From Roseomonas sp. E05 (lineage in GTDB: Bacteria; Pseudomonadota; Alphaproteobacteria; Acetobacterales; Acetobacteraceae): 64,000 nucleotides of DNA. The notes beneath the pieces were generated by a model. It worked only from the letters and a program-made list of their open reading frames with translations, did not search any database and was not told the origin of the DNA. Location: positions 1 through 64,000 of the forward strand of contig NZ_JASIRT010000028.1 of assembly GCF_030063475.1 (NCBI RefSeq), written 5' to 3'. Of this stretch, positions 1 through 10,097 are shown in pieces. The stretch's first letter is position 1, and each line of letters opens with the position of its first letter. A program made the translations under genes and the position numbers.

Positions 1-138
1 CAACGCATCCGGGTCCGCGCTCATCCAGGCCAGCCTCCAAAAGCCAGCCTTGAATCACGCCCCGCTCAGCAGCGGAATCCCTCAGATCAGGAAATCGTCA
101 CCACCGCCTAGAGCATTTTGTTTTGACGAGCATCTTCA

Positions 139-166
139 CCCGTTCCGATGATGCCACCGGAACGGG
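139..166. other. Stem-loop downstream of the LacI-type gene
   Basis: A perfect 8-bp inverted repeat (CCCGTTCC / GGAACGGG) with a 12-nt loop lies just beyond the 3' end of the LacI-type gene. No T-run follows on the minus strand, so a classical intrinsic terminator is not shown. It may be a rho-assisted 3' end or part of a dispersed intergenic element, because the flanking CTAGAGCATTTT-like text resembles intergenic repeats seen in alphaproteobacteria (recalled, not checked). The remaining bases from 1 to 138 hold no gene that I can see. Confidence 0.35.
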
Positions 167-173
167 ATCTGCG

Positions 174-1247
174 CTAGCGCGCCGCCCGGGCCGTGGACCC
201 GGGCGCGCGAGCGGGCGGCGCGCAGGACCCACGGTCGAGGAAGGCCGTCGGGGCCATCAGCGAGCGGGGCGGCATGTCGGGCTGCGCCAGGCGGCCGAGC
301 AGGAAGCTCGCCGCGGAGACGCCGAGGGCCCGATGGTCCCAACGCACCACCGAGATCGGCGGCACATGGAAGGCCGCCAGTTCGCTGTCAGCACCGGCGA
401 CCACGGAGATGTCCTGCGGGATGCGCAGGCCGCGCAGCTGCAGTGCCCGCAGCAGGCCGGGCAGCAGGGCCGTGCCGGCGGCGAAGAACGCGCTCGGCGG
501 CTCTGGGCCATCCAGCAGCGCCATGGCCGCCTCCTGCGCGAAGTCGGCGGCGAAACTGCCGAGCCGCAGCAGCTCGGGGTCCGCGGCCAGCCCGCGGCGG
601 GCGAAGGCCGCCTCGAAGCCGCGCAGCCGCTCACGCGTTGCCCGCACCGTCGGCTCGCCGGAAATGAAGCCGATGCGGCGATGCCCCAGTTCCAGCAGCC
701 GCGCCACCGCCTGCTCGCTGCCGGCGGCATGGTCAACCAGCACGCTGTCGAACCCGGCCGGCGCCGTGCGGTCGAGCAGCGTCACCGGCACCGGCACGGC
801 GCGCAGCGCGCGCAGCACCTGCGGCTTCCGCTCCGAGGCCGTGGCGATGACGATGCCGTCCACCCGGCGCCGCACGAAGCTGCCCAGCAGCGCCGCCTCA
901 CGCTTCGGGTCATGGTAGGAGGAGGCGACGAACAGGCCGTAGCCAACCTTGTCCAGCTCCTGCTGCATGCCGTCCACGAAGCTCGCCAGCACCGGTACCG
1001 TGAGGTCGCGCACCACGCAGGCGAAGCTGCGGCTCTGGCCGCTGCGCAGGCTCTGCGCGGCGGCATCCGGCGCATAGCCAAGGCTGCGGATGGCCGCCAG
1101 CACCCTCTCGCGCAGCTCCGGACTGACCTCCGGCCGGCCATTGATCACGCGCGAGACGGTGCCGAGACCGACTCCGGCCACTTCGGCAACATCACGGATC
1201 GTCGGTGCGGCGGCCGTGCCGGAACGGCGGCCTATCGGGGAACTCAT
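174..1247 (-). CDS. LacI-family transcriptional regulator
   Basis: A 357-residue DNA-binding regulator. An N-terminal LacI helix-turn-helix (about residues 16-50, containing TIRDVAEVAGVGLGTVSRV and a hinge-like LGYAPDAAAQSL) is followed by a periplasmic-binding-protein-like effector domain ending near residue 330. The ATG at 1247 is preferred over an upstream in-frame TTG at 1256 because the protein then begins about 15 residues before the HTH, as is usual. It is the last gene of a minus-strand run, 126 bp after the Bug protein gene, so it may have its own promoter. By position it should control the hyuA-hyuB-CoA-transferase operon and perhaps the divergent lyase; a LacI-like palindrome lies in that divergent region at 8255. 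The effector is unknown. Confidence 0.9.
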   Translation of the reverse strand: MSSPIGRRSGTAAAPTIRDVAEVAGVGLGTVSRVINGRPEVSPELRERVLAAIRSLGYAPDAAAQSLRSGQSRSFACVVRDLTVPVLASFVDGMQQELDKVGYGLFVASSYHDPKREAALLGSFVRRRVDGIVIATASERKPQVLRALRAVPVPVTLLDRTAPAGFDSVLVDHAAGSEQAVARLLELGHRRIGFISGEPTVRATRERLRGFEAAFARRGLAADPELLRLGSFAADFAQEAAMALLDGPEPPSAFFAAGTALLPGLLRALQLRGLRIPQDISVVAGADSELAAFHVPPISVVRWDHRALGVSAASFLLGRLAQPDMPPRSLMAPTAFLDRGSCAPPARAPGSTARAAR

Positions 1248-1373
1248 GACAGGCAATCCTGCGGCCGGCGCCGCACCCGGTTGAGCAAGCGGGCGCGGCG
1301 CGATCGTCTCTCTGTCAGGAGTTAATGGCGCTTGCCGGCCGGGTGCGCAACCGCCCGGCGGCTGGCCCGGGCG

Positions 1374-2387
1374 CTAGATCTCGACGGTGATGCCGGCCTC
1401 GTGCACCACCTTGCCCCAGCGCTCGTCCTCCTCCTTCAGATAGCTGGCGAAGCGCTCAGGCCCGTAGCCCAGGGCGCTGAAGCCGTTGGTGCGCAGGGCC
1501 TCGGCGAAATCCGGCGTGTCGAGCGCCTCGCCCAGCGCCGCGTTGATGCTTTCGGCAACCGGTTTCGGCGTGCCGGGCGCGGCCAGCAGGCCGATCCAGG
1601 CATCGGCCACCAGCGGCACCCCCTGCTCCTCCAGCGTGGGCAGGTCGGGCACCATGGCGAAGCGCTGGCCGGAGGCCACGCCCAGCATGCGCAGCCGCTC
1701 CCGCTGCGGGTAGGAGACGGCCACCGGCACCATCATGACGTCCACCTGATCGGCGGTGATCGCCGTCACCCCTGGCCCGGCACCCTGATAGGGCACATGC
1801 ACCATGTCGACGCCCGCCGCCTGCTTGAACATCTCGCCGGCCGCATGGGAGGCGCTGGCCACGCCATAGGAGGCATAGGTCAGGGGCGGCCGCGCTGCCT
1901 TCGCCAGCCGGACCAGCGAGGGCACGTCCGTGACCTTCAGACCCGGGCGCGCCACCAGCGCGAACACCACATAGGCGACGCCCGTCACCGGCACGAACTC
2001 GGACACCTTGTAGGGCAGCTTCTTGTTGGCCGCCGGCATGACGGTGTGCGTGTCGGCGGTGGCCAGCAGCAGGCTGTGCCCGTCGGCCGGCGCATTCAGC
2101 AGGTTCTGGGTGGCGATAATGCCACTGGCACCGGGCCGGTTCTCGATGACCAGCGGCTGGCCAAGCCGGTTGCCGATCTTCTGCGAGATCAGCCGCGCCA
2201 GCATGTCGGTTGCGCCGCCGGGCGGGAATGGCACCAGGATGCGCACGGGGTGGCTCGGCCGCCACCCCGCCTCAGCCAGTGCCGGGCGGGCCAGCGGCGC
2301 GGCCGCCACCGCCGCGCCGGCCGCCAGCAGGCGCCGCCGCGTCAGCCAAGGCGCCGAAGGCGGCGCCGGAATGATCCTGTTCGTCAT
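1374..2387 (-). CDS. Bug-family TTT substrate-binding protein
   Basis: A 337-residue periplasmic solute receptor of the Bug/TctC family, which binds small carboxylates or related solutes for tripartite tricarboxylate transporters. A twin-arginine-like signal is visible (TRRRLLAAGAAVAAAPLARPALA, about residues 16-38), followed by the family opening VRILVPFPPGGATDMLAR and the typical VENRPGASG segment. No tctA/tctB membrane genes lie in this cluster, so it must use membrane components encoded elsewhere, possibly those at 36827-38884, or act as a sensor. It sits 47 bp downstream of the enoyl-CoA hydratase gene in the same orientation, so it probably delivers the substrate of this operon. Confidence 0.9.
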   Translation of the reverse strand: MTNRIIPAPPSAPWLTRRRLLAAGAAVAAAPLARPALAEAGWRPSHPVRILVPFPPGGATDMLARLISQKIGNRLGQPLVIENRPGASGIIATQNLLNAPADGHSLLLATADTHTVMPAANKKLPYKVSEFVPVTGVAYVVFALVARPGLKVTDVPSLVRLAKAARPPLTYASYGVASASHAAGEMFKQAAGVDMVHVPYQGAGPGVTAITADQVDVMMVPVAVSYPQRERLRMLGVASGQRFAMVPDLPTLEEQGVPLVADAWIGLLAAPGTPKPVAESINAALGEALDTPDFAEALRTNGFSALGYGPERFASYLKEEDERWGKVVHEAGITVEI

Positions 2388-2434
2388 GGTCGGTCTCCTC
2401 CACGATGCGAATGCCCGCGCCGGTTCGTCCCGCG

Positions 2435-3240
<806 letters not shown>

Positions 3241-3244
<4 letters not shown>

Positions 3245-4392
3245 GGCACCGTCTTTCCTGTTGAGAGCAAACTGTCCTGCTGTTCGCCGAGGCGCGGCGC
3301 GCGGCCGGCCAGCGGCGGGCGCCGGCCGTCGAAGCTCAGCGGCAGCGGGATGGTACGGACCCCCTCGCCCGGCATCGCCGCCACCATGCCGAGCGCCGCG
3401 GTCTGCGGATCCGCCAGCGCGGCATCGACGGTGTTGACCGGCCCGCAGGGCACGCCCGCCTCCTGCAGCGCCGCGGCCAGCTCCGCCATGCTGCGCTGAC
3501 GCACCAGCGGCGCCAGCAGCGCGATCAGCGCATCGCGCTGCGCGACGCGGCCGCCATTGGTGGCGAAACGGGCATCGGTCGCGAGCTCCGCGCAGCCGAG
3601 CACCTGGCAAAGCCGGCCGAACAGCCGGTCGTTGCCGGCGGCGATCAGCAGCCTGCCGTCGGCGCAGTCGAAGGCCTGGTAGGGCACGATATTGCCGACG
3701 CCGGAACCCAGCCGCCGCGGCAGCACGCCGCTGGCCAGGAAGTCCGAGGCAGGCACGGTCATCCAGGCCAGCGCGGTCTCGTAGAGGGAGACGTCCACCA
3801 CGCTGCCGCGCCCGCTGGCACGCCGCCGCAGCAGCGCCGCCAGCACGCCCAGCGCCGCCCAGATGCCGGTGCCGATGTCGTTGATGGCGACCGGCACCCG
3901 GCTCGGCGGCTCGCCGGGATGACCGATCATGCTCATCAGCCCGCTGGCCGCCTGGATCAGCGGATCGTAGCCGGGCCGATCGCGCAGCGGACCGGTGCGC
4001 CCGAAGGCGCCCAGATTGCAGTAGACCAGCTCCGGCTTCTCGGCGGCGAGTTCCTCACCGCCCAGCCCGACGCTTTCCACCGTGCCGTATTTCAGGTTCT
4101 GCAGCACCACATCGGCGCGCTCCAGGATCAGCCGGCGCAGCGCGGCGGCGGTGGAGGGGTCGCGCAGATCGACGCAGACGCTGCTCTTGCCGCGGTTGAC
4201 CGCATGGAAGAGCACCGCCGCGCCATCGACATAGGGCGGCCCCCAGTCGCGCGCATGGTCCCCGCGGCCGGCGCTCTCCACCTTCAGGACCGTGGCGCCG
4301 AGATCGGCCAGCACCATGCCCGCGAAGGGACCGGCCAGGCTGTGGCTGATCTCGACCACGAAGACGCCGTCGAGCGGAAGCGCCTCAGCCAT
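3241..4392 (-). CDS. CaiB/BaiF family III CoA-transferase
   Basis: A 383-residue family III CoA-transferase that should move CoA from a donor thioester to a carboxylic acid. The family signature is present: the N-terminal VVEISHSLAGPFAGMVLADLGA, the VNRGKSSVCVDL segment, and the catalytic aspartate (about D172) in VAINDIGTG, the site of the covalent glutamyl/aspartyl-CoA intermediate in formyl-CoA transferase. Length is close to the usual 380-410 residues. The start overlaps the end of the upstream hyuB by 8 bp and the stop overlaps the hydratase start by 4 bp, so the three genes are translationally coupled. It probably activates the acid produced or imported by this operon. Confidence 0.92.
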
Positions 4393-6139
4393 GCGCCCGC
4401 TCCGGCTGCCCCGCCTCGGCCAGCAGCGCCGCCGCCTCGGCCTCGGAGAGGAAGTAGTCGCGCGTCAGGGCAGCGGCGGTGATGTAGCCGTCGCGCAGAT
4501 CGTCCAGCAGCTTCTGGCGCGGCCGCCGGCGCGGATCGCCATAGCCGCCGCTGCCGGCGGGCTGCAGCCGCACGCGGTCGCCACGGTGGACGATGGAATG
4601 CCCCGCCTTGGCCGGCACCCGCTGCTCGCTGCCGTCGCTGTGCTGGATGTCGCAGAGGAAAGTGCTGCCGGCGCCGCCGCCGAACTGGCCGAGCGGCGGG
4701 TGGATGCCGCGCTCGCCGCAGGCGGTGAAGGTGGCTTCCTCATAGCCTACGCGATAGACGCGGCGCGAGGTGAGGCCGCCGCGGAACTCGCCGGCGCCGC
4801 CGGTATCCGGCACCAGCGACCACTCCTCGACCAGCAGCGGCGAAGTCTGCTCGATGATCTCCACCGCCGTGCTGCCGGCATTGCCGACATAGACACGGAT
4901 GCCGTTGACGCCGTCCTTGTCCGCCCGGGCGCCCATTCCGCCGGCATGCGGATCGATCATGCCGACGAACTTGCGGCCGGTGCGGCGCACCCGCTCCTCA
5001 TCCGGGTCGTCACCGCCGAAAATGCCGGAGAAGGCGCCGCAGTTGCTCTGGCCCACCACCCGCTTGGGCACGGCGGGCGCTAGCGCCTTCAACAGCAGAT
5101 CGATGATGCGCGGCGAGGTCTCGGTGTTCCCCGCCACCACCGGCGCGGGGAAGCGGCAGTTCACCACGCTGCCCTCGGGCGCGGCGATGCCGACCGGCCG
5201 GTAGCAGCCCTGGTTGATCGGGATGGTGACGTCGGTGATCGCCTTCACCGTGAACCAGGTGCTGTTGCAGGTGACGGAGAAGGGGCAGTTGATGCCACCG
5301 CGCGTCTGCGCACCGGTGCCGGCATAGTCAAAGTCGATGCGGTCGCCCTGCTTGGTGATCTTCACCTTCAGCGGGATCGGCTCGGTCGGCCAACCGGCGG
5401 GGCCGGCCACCGGCTCCAGCGCATCCTCCGCCTCGTAGATGCCGTCGGGGATGGCGCGGATCGCCTCGCGCATCAGCCGCTCGGAATGATCAAGGGCGCG
5501 CGCCATGGTCTCGCGCAGCGCCTCCTTGCCGTATTTGCGCACCATCTCGACGACGCGCCGGTCCCCCACATAGCAGCCGGCATACTGCGCCTGAATGTCG
5601 AGCAGCCGCACGGCGGGATCGCGCGTGTTCTGCACGATCAGCGTCATCACGTCCTCCACCGGCTTGTCCTCCCGGTAGAGCAACACGGGCGGGATGCGGA
5701 CACCCTCGGCGAAGACATCCCAGGTCATGCAGGTGTAGCTGCCGGGCGCCTGGCCACCGATATCGGTCCAGTGGCCGCGCGTCATGACGAAGGCGACGAT
5801 CTCGTTATCCACGAAGACCGGGCGGGTGAACTGGATGTCCGGCTGGTGATTGCCGCCGCCGAGATAGACGTCGTTGGAGATGATGACGTCGCCCGGGCGC
5901 AGCTTGTCGCGGCCCACCGCCTCGACCGAGGCGCGGGTCGAGATGACGGCCGAACCGAGCATGGTCGGGATGTCGTTGCCCTGCGCGACGAGCTGCATCT
6001 CGGCATCGAACAGCGCCGCCGAGGCATCTCCGCCGGAATGCACGATCGGGCTGCCGGCCGTGCGCATCATCGCGATCTTCATTTCGCGCGCGGTGGCGTA
6101 GAGGCCGTTGCGCAGGATCTCGTAGGTGACGATGTCCAT
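4385..6139 (-). CDS. Hydantoinase B/oxoprolinase-type subunit (first copy)
   Basis: A 584-residue HyuB-family protein, the partner of HyuA in ATP-dependent amide-ring-opening enzymes (5-oxoprolinase, N-methylhydantoin amidohydrolase) and related to acetone carboxylase subunits. Recognisable features are the N-terminal YEILRNGLYATAREMKIAMMRTAGSP, the NDVYLGGGNHQPDI segment, and the C-terminal RVRLQPAGSGGYGDPRRR, typical of the family. It starts 21 bp after the end of hyuA and overlaps the CoA-transferase by 8 bp. Function depends on HyuA; the substrate is undetermined. The pair order here is A then B, opposite to the second pair at 46-50 kb. Confidence 0.92.
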   Translation of the reverse strand: MDIVTYEILRNGLYATAREMKIAMMRTAGSPIVHSGGDASAALFDAEMQLVAQGNDIPTMLGSAVISTRASVEAVGRDKLRPGDVIISNDVYLGGGNHQPDIQFTRPVFVDNEIVAFVMTRGHWTDIGGQAPGSYTCMTWDVFAEGVRIPPVLLYREDKPVEDVMTLIVQNTRDPAVRLLDIQAQYAGCYVGDRRVVEMVRKYGKEALRETMARALDHSERLMREAIRAIPDGIYEAEDALEPVAGPAGWPTEPIPLKVKITKQGDRIDFDYAGTGAQTRGGINCPFSVTCNSTWFTVKAITDVTIPINQGCYRPVGIAAPEGSVVNCRFPAPVVAGNTETSPRIIDLLLKALAPAVPKRVVGQSNCGAFSGIFGGDDPDEERVRRTGRKFVGMIDPHAGGMGARADKDGVNGIRVYVGNAGSTAVEIIEQTSPLLVEEWSLVPDTGGAGEFRGGLTSRRVYRVGYEEATFTACGERGIHPPLGQFGGGAGSTFLCDIQHSDGSEQRVPAKAGHSIVHRGDRVRLQPAGSGGYGDPRRRPRQKLLDDLRDGYITAAALTRDYFLSEAEAAALLAEAGQPERAHG

Positions 6140-6160
6140 GTCTCTGCTCCCTGCCGCCCT

Positions 6161-8185
6161 TTACAGCCCGATGACGAGGTTCAGCGCCGCATCCACCTCG
6201 GCACTCTCGCCAGGGCCGAGGATGATGCAGCTGCTCTGCTCCTCGACAACGGCGGGGCCGGCGATGCGGAAGCCCGCCGGCAGGTCGCGGCGGCGCCAGA
6301 CCGGCAGGGTCTGCGGTGCCTCGCCGAGCGCCACGTCGCGTGTCTTCCACGGCTCGGGCCTCGGCTTCGGCGTGCCGACGCGCAGCTCGCCGCGCCAGCC
6401 GGTGCGGGATTGCCCCTCGATGCGCAGGTTGTTGACGATGATGGACTGATCAGGCTTGGTGAAGTTCCACAGGCGCTGATGCGCCGCCGCGAAGGCATGG
6501 CCGATACCGCTGAAACCCTCGGGCGGCAGGTCGATGGCGATGGAATCCGGTTGCCCGGCATAGCGGCAGTCGAGGCCGCGGCGCAGCGTGATCTGCTCCG
6601 GCGCGATGCCGCCGGCGCGGAAGCTCGCCAGCACCTCCCCTTCCAGCGCAGCGAAGCGCTGTTCGAGCCAGGCCACGTCCATGGAGGAAAGCTCGCGCTC
6701 CACGGCCGCCTGCCCATCGGTCTTGCGATCGGCCAGCACCATGCCGAGGGCGCTGAACAGCCCGGGGAGCGGCGGCACGATGACCCGGCGGATCTCCAGC
6801 TCGCGCGCCAGATCCAGCGCATGCAGCGGGCCGGCACCGCCGAAGCACAGGTAGGAGAACTCGCGCGGATCATAGCCGCGCTCCACCGTCATCAGGCGCA
6901 TCGCCTGCGCCATCAGCGCATTGGCGACCGCGCGCACGGTGCGCGCCGCCCGCAGCACCGGCATACCGAGCGGCTCGGCGAGATGCGTGCGGATCGCCGC
7001 CTCCGCCGCCGCCACATCGAGCCGGAAGCCGCCGTCGAGGAAGGTGTCGGGATCGATGTAGCCGAGCACGAGGTTGCAGTCGGTGACGGTGGGGCGCGTG
7101 CCGCCGCGGCCGTAGCAGGCGGGGCCGGGATCGGCGCCTGCGCTCTGCGGCCCGATGCGCACGCCGCCGCCCGCGTCGATCCAGGCGATGGAGCCGCCGC
7201 CGGCGCCGATGGAATCGATATCAATGCTGGGCGCCCGCACGGCATAGCTGTGCAAAAGGCTGGAATGGCGCAGTTCCGGCCGCCCCTCACGGATCAGCGA
7301 GACGTCGAAGGTCGTGCCGCCCATGTCCCCGAGGATGACACCGGCAGCCTCCGGGTCGGAAAGCCGCAGGGCGGCGCTGACGCCGCCGGCGGGGCCGGAT
7401 TCCAGCAGCATGACCGGGCGCGCGGCGACCATCTCGGCATGGGCGAGCCCGCCATTGGACTGCATGAACATCAGCTCGCCATGGAAGCCGGCCCGCTGCA
7501 GCTCACCGCCGAGATTGCGGATGTAGCGCGCACAGATCGGCCCCAGCATGGCGTTCATGATCGTCGTGCTGGTGCGCTCATACTCGCCGAGCTCGGGATT
7601 CACGGCATGCGAGGCGGTGATGAAGCGGCCCGGCAGCCGCTCGGCCAGGAAGTGCGCCGCCGTCTGCTCATGCGCGGGATTGATGAAGGCGTGCAGGAAG
7701 CAGACCGCCACGGCCTCGACATCACTGGCGGCGATGGCCTCGGCAACCTCGGCAAGCGCCTGCATGTCGAGTGGCAGCTCGACACCGCCACGATGATCCA
7801 GCCGTTCCGGCACTTCATAGCGGTGGCGGCGCGCCACCAGGGGCTTCGGATTGTCGAACAGGAGGTCGTAGAGATCGGCGCGGTCGTGCCGCGCAATACG
7901 GCGCAGTTCGAGAATGTCGCGGAAGCCGCGCGTGGTGACCAGCGCCGTCTTCGCGCCGGTGCCCTCGACCACCATGTTGGTCGCCATGGTGGTGCCGTGC
8001 CCGACGAAGCCTACCGTCTCGGCGGCGATTCCCGACACTTCCAGCACGCGGCGAAACCCTGCCACGGCACCGATGACACGGTCCCGCGGGGTGGTGGGGA
8101 CCTTGACGCTGTGCGCCCGGCCGTCATCCTCGATCAGGACGACGTCGGTGAAGGTGCCGCCGACATCGATGCCAATGCGGTTCAC
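6161..8185 (-). CDS. Hydantoinase A/oxoprolinase-type subunit (first copy)
   Basis: A 674-residue HyuA-family ATPase subunit. It opens with the ASKHA-type nucleotide-binding loop RIGIDVGGTFTDVVLIEDDG and carries further phosphate-binding text (GDMGGTTFDVSLI near the middle, CFGGAGPLHA later). The GTG at 8185 is chosen as start: a strong GGGAGGAAGAG ribosome binding site lies just upstream and the protein then begins exactly at the conserved strand, whereas the in-frame ATG 39 bp upstream has no such support. It is the first gene of the minus-strand operon and is divergent from the HMG-CoA-lyase-like gene. Expected role: ATP-driven phosphorylation and opening of a cyclic amide, or carboxylation-type chemistry, together with HyuB. 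Confidence 0.92.
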   Translation of the reverse strand: MNRIGIDVGGTFTDVVLIEDDGRAHSVKVPTTPRDRVIGAVAGFRRVLEVSGIAAETVGFVGHGTTMATNMVVEGTGAKTALVTTRGFRDILELRRIARHDRADLYDLLFDNPKPLVARRHRYEVPERLDHRGGVELPLDMQALAEVAEAIAASDVEAVAVCFLHAFINPAHEQTAAHFLAERLPGRFITASHAVNPELGEYERTSTTIMNAMLGPICARYIRNLGGELQRAGFHGELMFMQSNGGLAHAEMVAARPVMLLESGPAGGVSAALRLSDPEAAGVILGDMGGTTFDVSLIREGRPELRHSSLLHSYAVRAPSIDIDSIGAGGGSIAWIDAGGGVRIGPQSAGADPGPACYGRGGTRPTVTDCNLVLGYIDPDTFLDGGFRLDVAAAEAAIRTHLAEPLGMPVLRAARTVRAVANALMAQAMRLMTVERGYDPREFSYLCFGGAGPLHALDLARELEIRRVIVPPLPGLFSALGMVLADRKTDGQAAVERELSSMDVAWLEQRFAALEGEVLASFRAGGIAPEQITLRRGLDCRYAGQPDSIAIDLPPEGFSGIGHAFAAAHQRLWNFTKPDQSIIVNNLRIEGQSRTGWRGELRVGTPKPRPEPWKTRDVALGEAPQTLPVWRRRDLPAGFRIAGPAVVEEQSSCIILGPGESAEVDAALNLVIGL

Positions 8186-8254
8186 GATTCTCTTCCTCCC
8201 AGCCAAGGCTTCGTGCAGCGGCAACGACCGCGAGCCCTCTTGTCAAACAGACGA

Positions 8255-8272
8255 TGAAACGGTTCCATGGAA
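8255..8272. promoter_or_regulatory. Candidate LacI-type operator in divergent promoter region
   Basis: Two overlapping dyads are seen: TGAAAC-g-GTTCCA (8255-8267, 5 of 6 pairs matching) and the perfect 10-bp palindrome TTCCATGGAA (8263-8272). Read on the minus strand the first is TGGAACC-GTTTCA, close to the general LacI/GalR operator shape. The site lies between the divergent hyuA and lyase starts (8185 and 8337), which fits control by the LacI-type regulator at 174-1247. No close match was noticed near the regulator's own start. Confidence 0.4.
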
Positions 8273-8336
8273 TGGTCAATGGGCATTCGTCATGCGGCTC
8301 CGGGCCCGCAGACCAGCCCCAGGGAAGGAAAACCGC

Positions 8337-9296
8337 ATGGCAGAGACGGATGTGACGGTGCGCGAGGTGGGGCTGCGGGACGGCATCCAGATCATCGGCG
8401 GCTTCATGCCGACGCCCGCCAAGATCGCCTGGGTCGAGGCCGAGGTGGCAGCAGGCGTGTCCGAGATCGAGGTGACCTCCTTCGTTCCGCCGGCCGTGAT
8501 CGCTCAGTTCGCCGATGCGCCGGAAGTGGCTGCTGCCGCCGTGCGCCTGCCGGGTCTGGAAACCGCCGCGCTGGTGCCCAACCTGAAGGGCGCCGAGCGT
8601 GCGGTGGCAGCCGGCGTCGGAAAGATCAACTTCGTGATGTCAGTCAGCCGCACGCACAACCTGAACAACGTACGGCGCGAGCGGGAAGAATCCCTCGCCG
8701 ATTTCCGGCGCATCGCCGCCATGCTGGTGGCCCTGCCACCGGAGCGGCGGCCCATGCTGGTCGGCGGCCTTTCCACCGCCTTCGGCTGCTCCTTCGAAGG
8801 CCCGGTGCCGGCTGACGCGGTGCGGCACTACGCCACGCTGCTGGCTGAGGCGGGGGCGCAGGAACTGATCATCGCTGACACCGTCGGCTACGGAGATCCG
8901 GCCCAGGTGCGGGTGGTGTTCGATGCGCTGCGGACCGATCTGGGCGCCCTGCCGTTGGCCGCGCATTTCCATGACACGCGCGGCACCGGCCTTGCCAATG
9001 TCGCGGCCGCGCTGGACTGTGGCGTGCGGCGCTTCGACGCCTCGCTGGGCGGTCTCGGCGGCTGCCCCTTCGCGCCGGGAGCGACCGGCAACATCGTCAT
9101 GGAAGATCTCTGCTTCATGCTGGATTCCATGGGCCTGCGCACCGGCGTGGACCTCGAGGCGCTGCTGGCGGTGCGACGGCAGGTGGCCGCGGCACTCCCC
9201 GGCGAGGCCATGTATGGTGCACTGGCGCGTGCCGGCCTGCCGAAGCGTTATGTCAGCGCGGAGCAACGGCGGGCCGAGGCCGGCCCGGCGGTGTAG
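8337..9296 (+). CDS. Hydroxymethylglutaryl-CoA lyase-like enzyme
   Basis: A 319-residue TIM-barrel lyase of the HMGL/DRE-TIM superfamily, which cleaves 3-hydroxy-3-methylglutaryl-CoA or a related hydroxyacyl-CoA to acetyl-CoA plus a keto acid. Visible are the metal-binding REVGLRDG (about residues 9-16; the usual text is EVGPRDG), the HFHDTRGTG histidine pair near residue 215, and the catalytic-cysteine signature GGLGGCPFAPGATGN near residue 245. The ATG at 8337 has an AGGAAA ribosome binding site; longer in-frame reading upstream crosses the divergent promoter and is not used. It faces away from the hyuA operon, and together they suggest CoA activation, hydration and retro-aldol cleavage of one substrate. 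Confidence 0.88.
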   Translation: MAETDVTVREVGLRDGIQIIGGFMPTPAKIAWVEAEVAAGVSEIEVTSFVPPAVIAQFADAPEVAAAAVRLPGLETAALVPNLKGAERAVAAGVGKINFVMSVSRTHNLNNVRREREESLADFRRIAAMLVALPPERRPMLVGGLSTAFGCSFEGPVPADAVRHYATLLAEAGAQELIIADTVGYGDPAQVRVVFDALRTDLGALPLAAHFHDTRGTGLANVAAALDCGVRRFDASLGGLGGCPFAPGATGNIVMEDLCFMLDSMGLRTGVDLEALLAVRRQVAAALPGEAMYGALARAGLPKRYVSAEQRRAEAGPAV

Positions 9297-10097
9297 AGAC
9301 TCGCGCGGCCGGCCTCGTTGCTGCGGCCCGAGCCGCTGGCGCACGGGCTTCATGCGCCGGCTCCACAGCCGCGGCAATGCATCGCGCGCCGGAAGCGCGG
9401 ATCAGGCGGGCCCAGGCGGCCAGAGGCTTGACCATTTCCGCTCTTGCCAATATCGGCCGGAGAACATATTGGGCGGCCTAAAGGCCCTTTGGGGCTGCAG
9501 CGCCGGACGAATGCTCTGCATCGAGCCATCGGCCCTTGGGGATGATGCTGGACCTTTCTCTTCTGGGTGGACACTCCTGCTAAACTCATGAGGAGCGAGA
9601 TGTCCCGATGGCCCACAGAGCGAGGCAGAGATGCACCGGGGCATTCAAGCCAGGGCATGCTGTGGCCGGCCTGGTGGCGCTGCCGGCCTGCCCCCTGCCA
9701 CTCTTCTCCGAGGATCCGGGTTCAGGGCTGTCCGCCGGATCATGTCGGGCAGCATGCTGCGAGACCCGGCTCCGGCCGCACCGTGCCTGACCCTTGCGCG
9801 CCAGCAGCCCGGCCCGGGGTCCCTGCCCCCATCCGGCCAGCGGCCTGCCACCTGCCGGCATTCCCTGCCGTGGTGCCTCCGCTTTCCCGAATGTCTGCCC
9901 CGGCCGCCACGGCTTGCACCGCGCAGGCGGCCCGCTCATTCCCGGCCGGATGGAGCGGGCTGCAGCCTGACCACTCCAGAACCCCGCCTTCACATCCGGG
10001 AGAACTCAGCCAGGAGTTGCTTGGCCCCGTCTGCCGGCCAGCAGCGCCAGCAACCGGATTCCTCCCGATTTTCTGAACCTCGCCAAGGATATGCGGA
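9297..10097. other. 800-bp gene-poor interval
   Basis: No convincing gene is visible. Short open frames on both strands are rich in Arg, Pro, Ala and Cys, as expected from GC-rich noncoding DNA, and show no domain. The only notable content is a possible decayed insertion-sequence start at about 9599-9690, listed separately. The last 100 bases should hold the promoter of the methyltransferase gene. Confidence 0.6.
9599..9690 (+). pseudogene. Possible remnant of an IS3-type transposase orfA start
   Basis: After a GAGGAGCGAG ribosome-binding-like stretch and an ATG, one frame from 9608 reads AHRARQRCTGAFKPGHAVAGLVAL. This resembles the usual opening of IS3-family OrfA proteins (pattern RRxHSPAFKAKVALAAL), after which the similarity is lost. 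The leading ATG (9600) is in a different frame, implying a frameshift. No inverted terminal repeats or target duplication were identified, so this is only a weak resemblance judged by eye. Confidence 0.3.

Noticed and set aside
5486-8257. Very long plus-strand open frame (about 920 codons) opposite hyuA and hyuB
   Set aside because: It is antisense to two recognised genes, has no domain, and its Arg/His/Gly/Ala-rich composition is what a GC-rich complementary strand produces.
9567-10076. 169-codon plus-strand frame
   Set aside because: No domain, many Cys/Pro/Arg, several overlapping frames of equal length; best seen as noncoding with a possible IS remnant.
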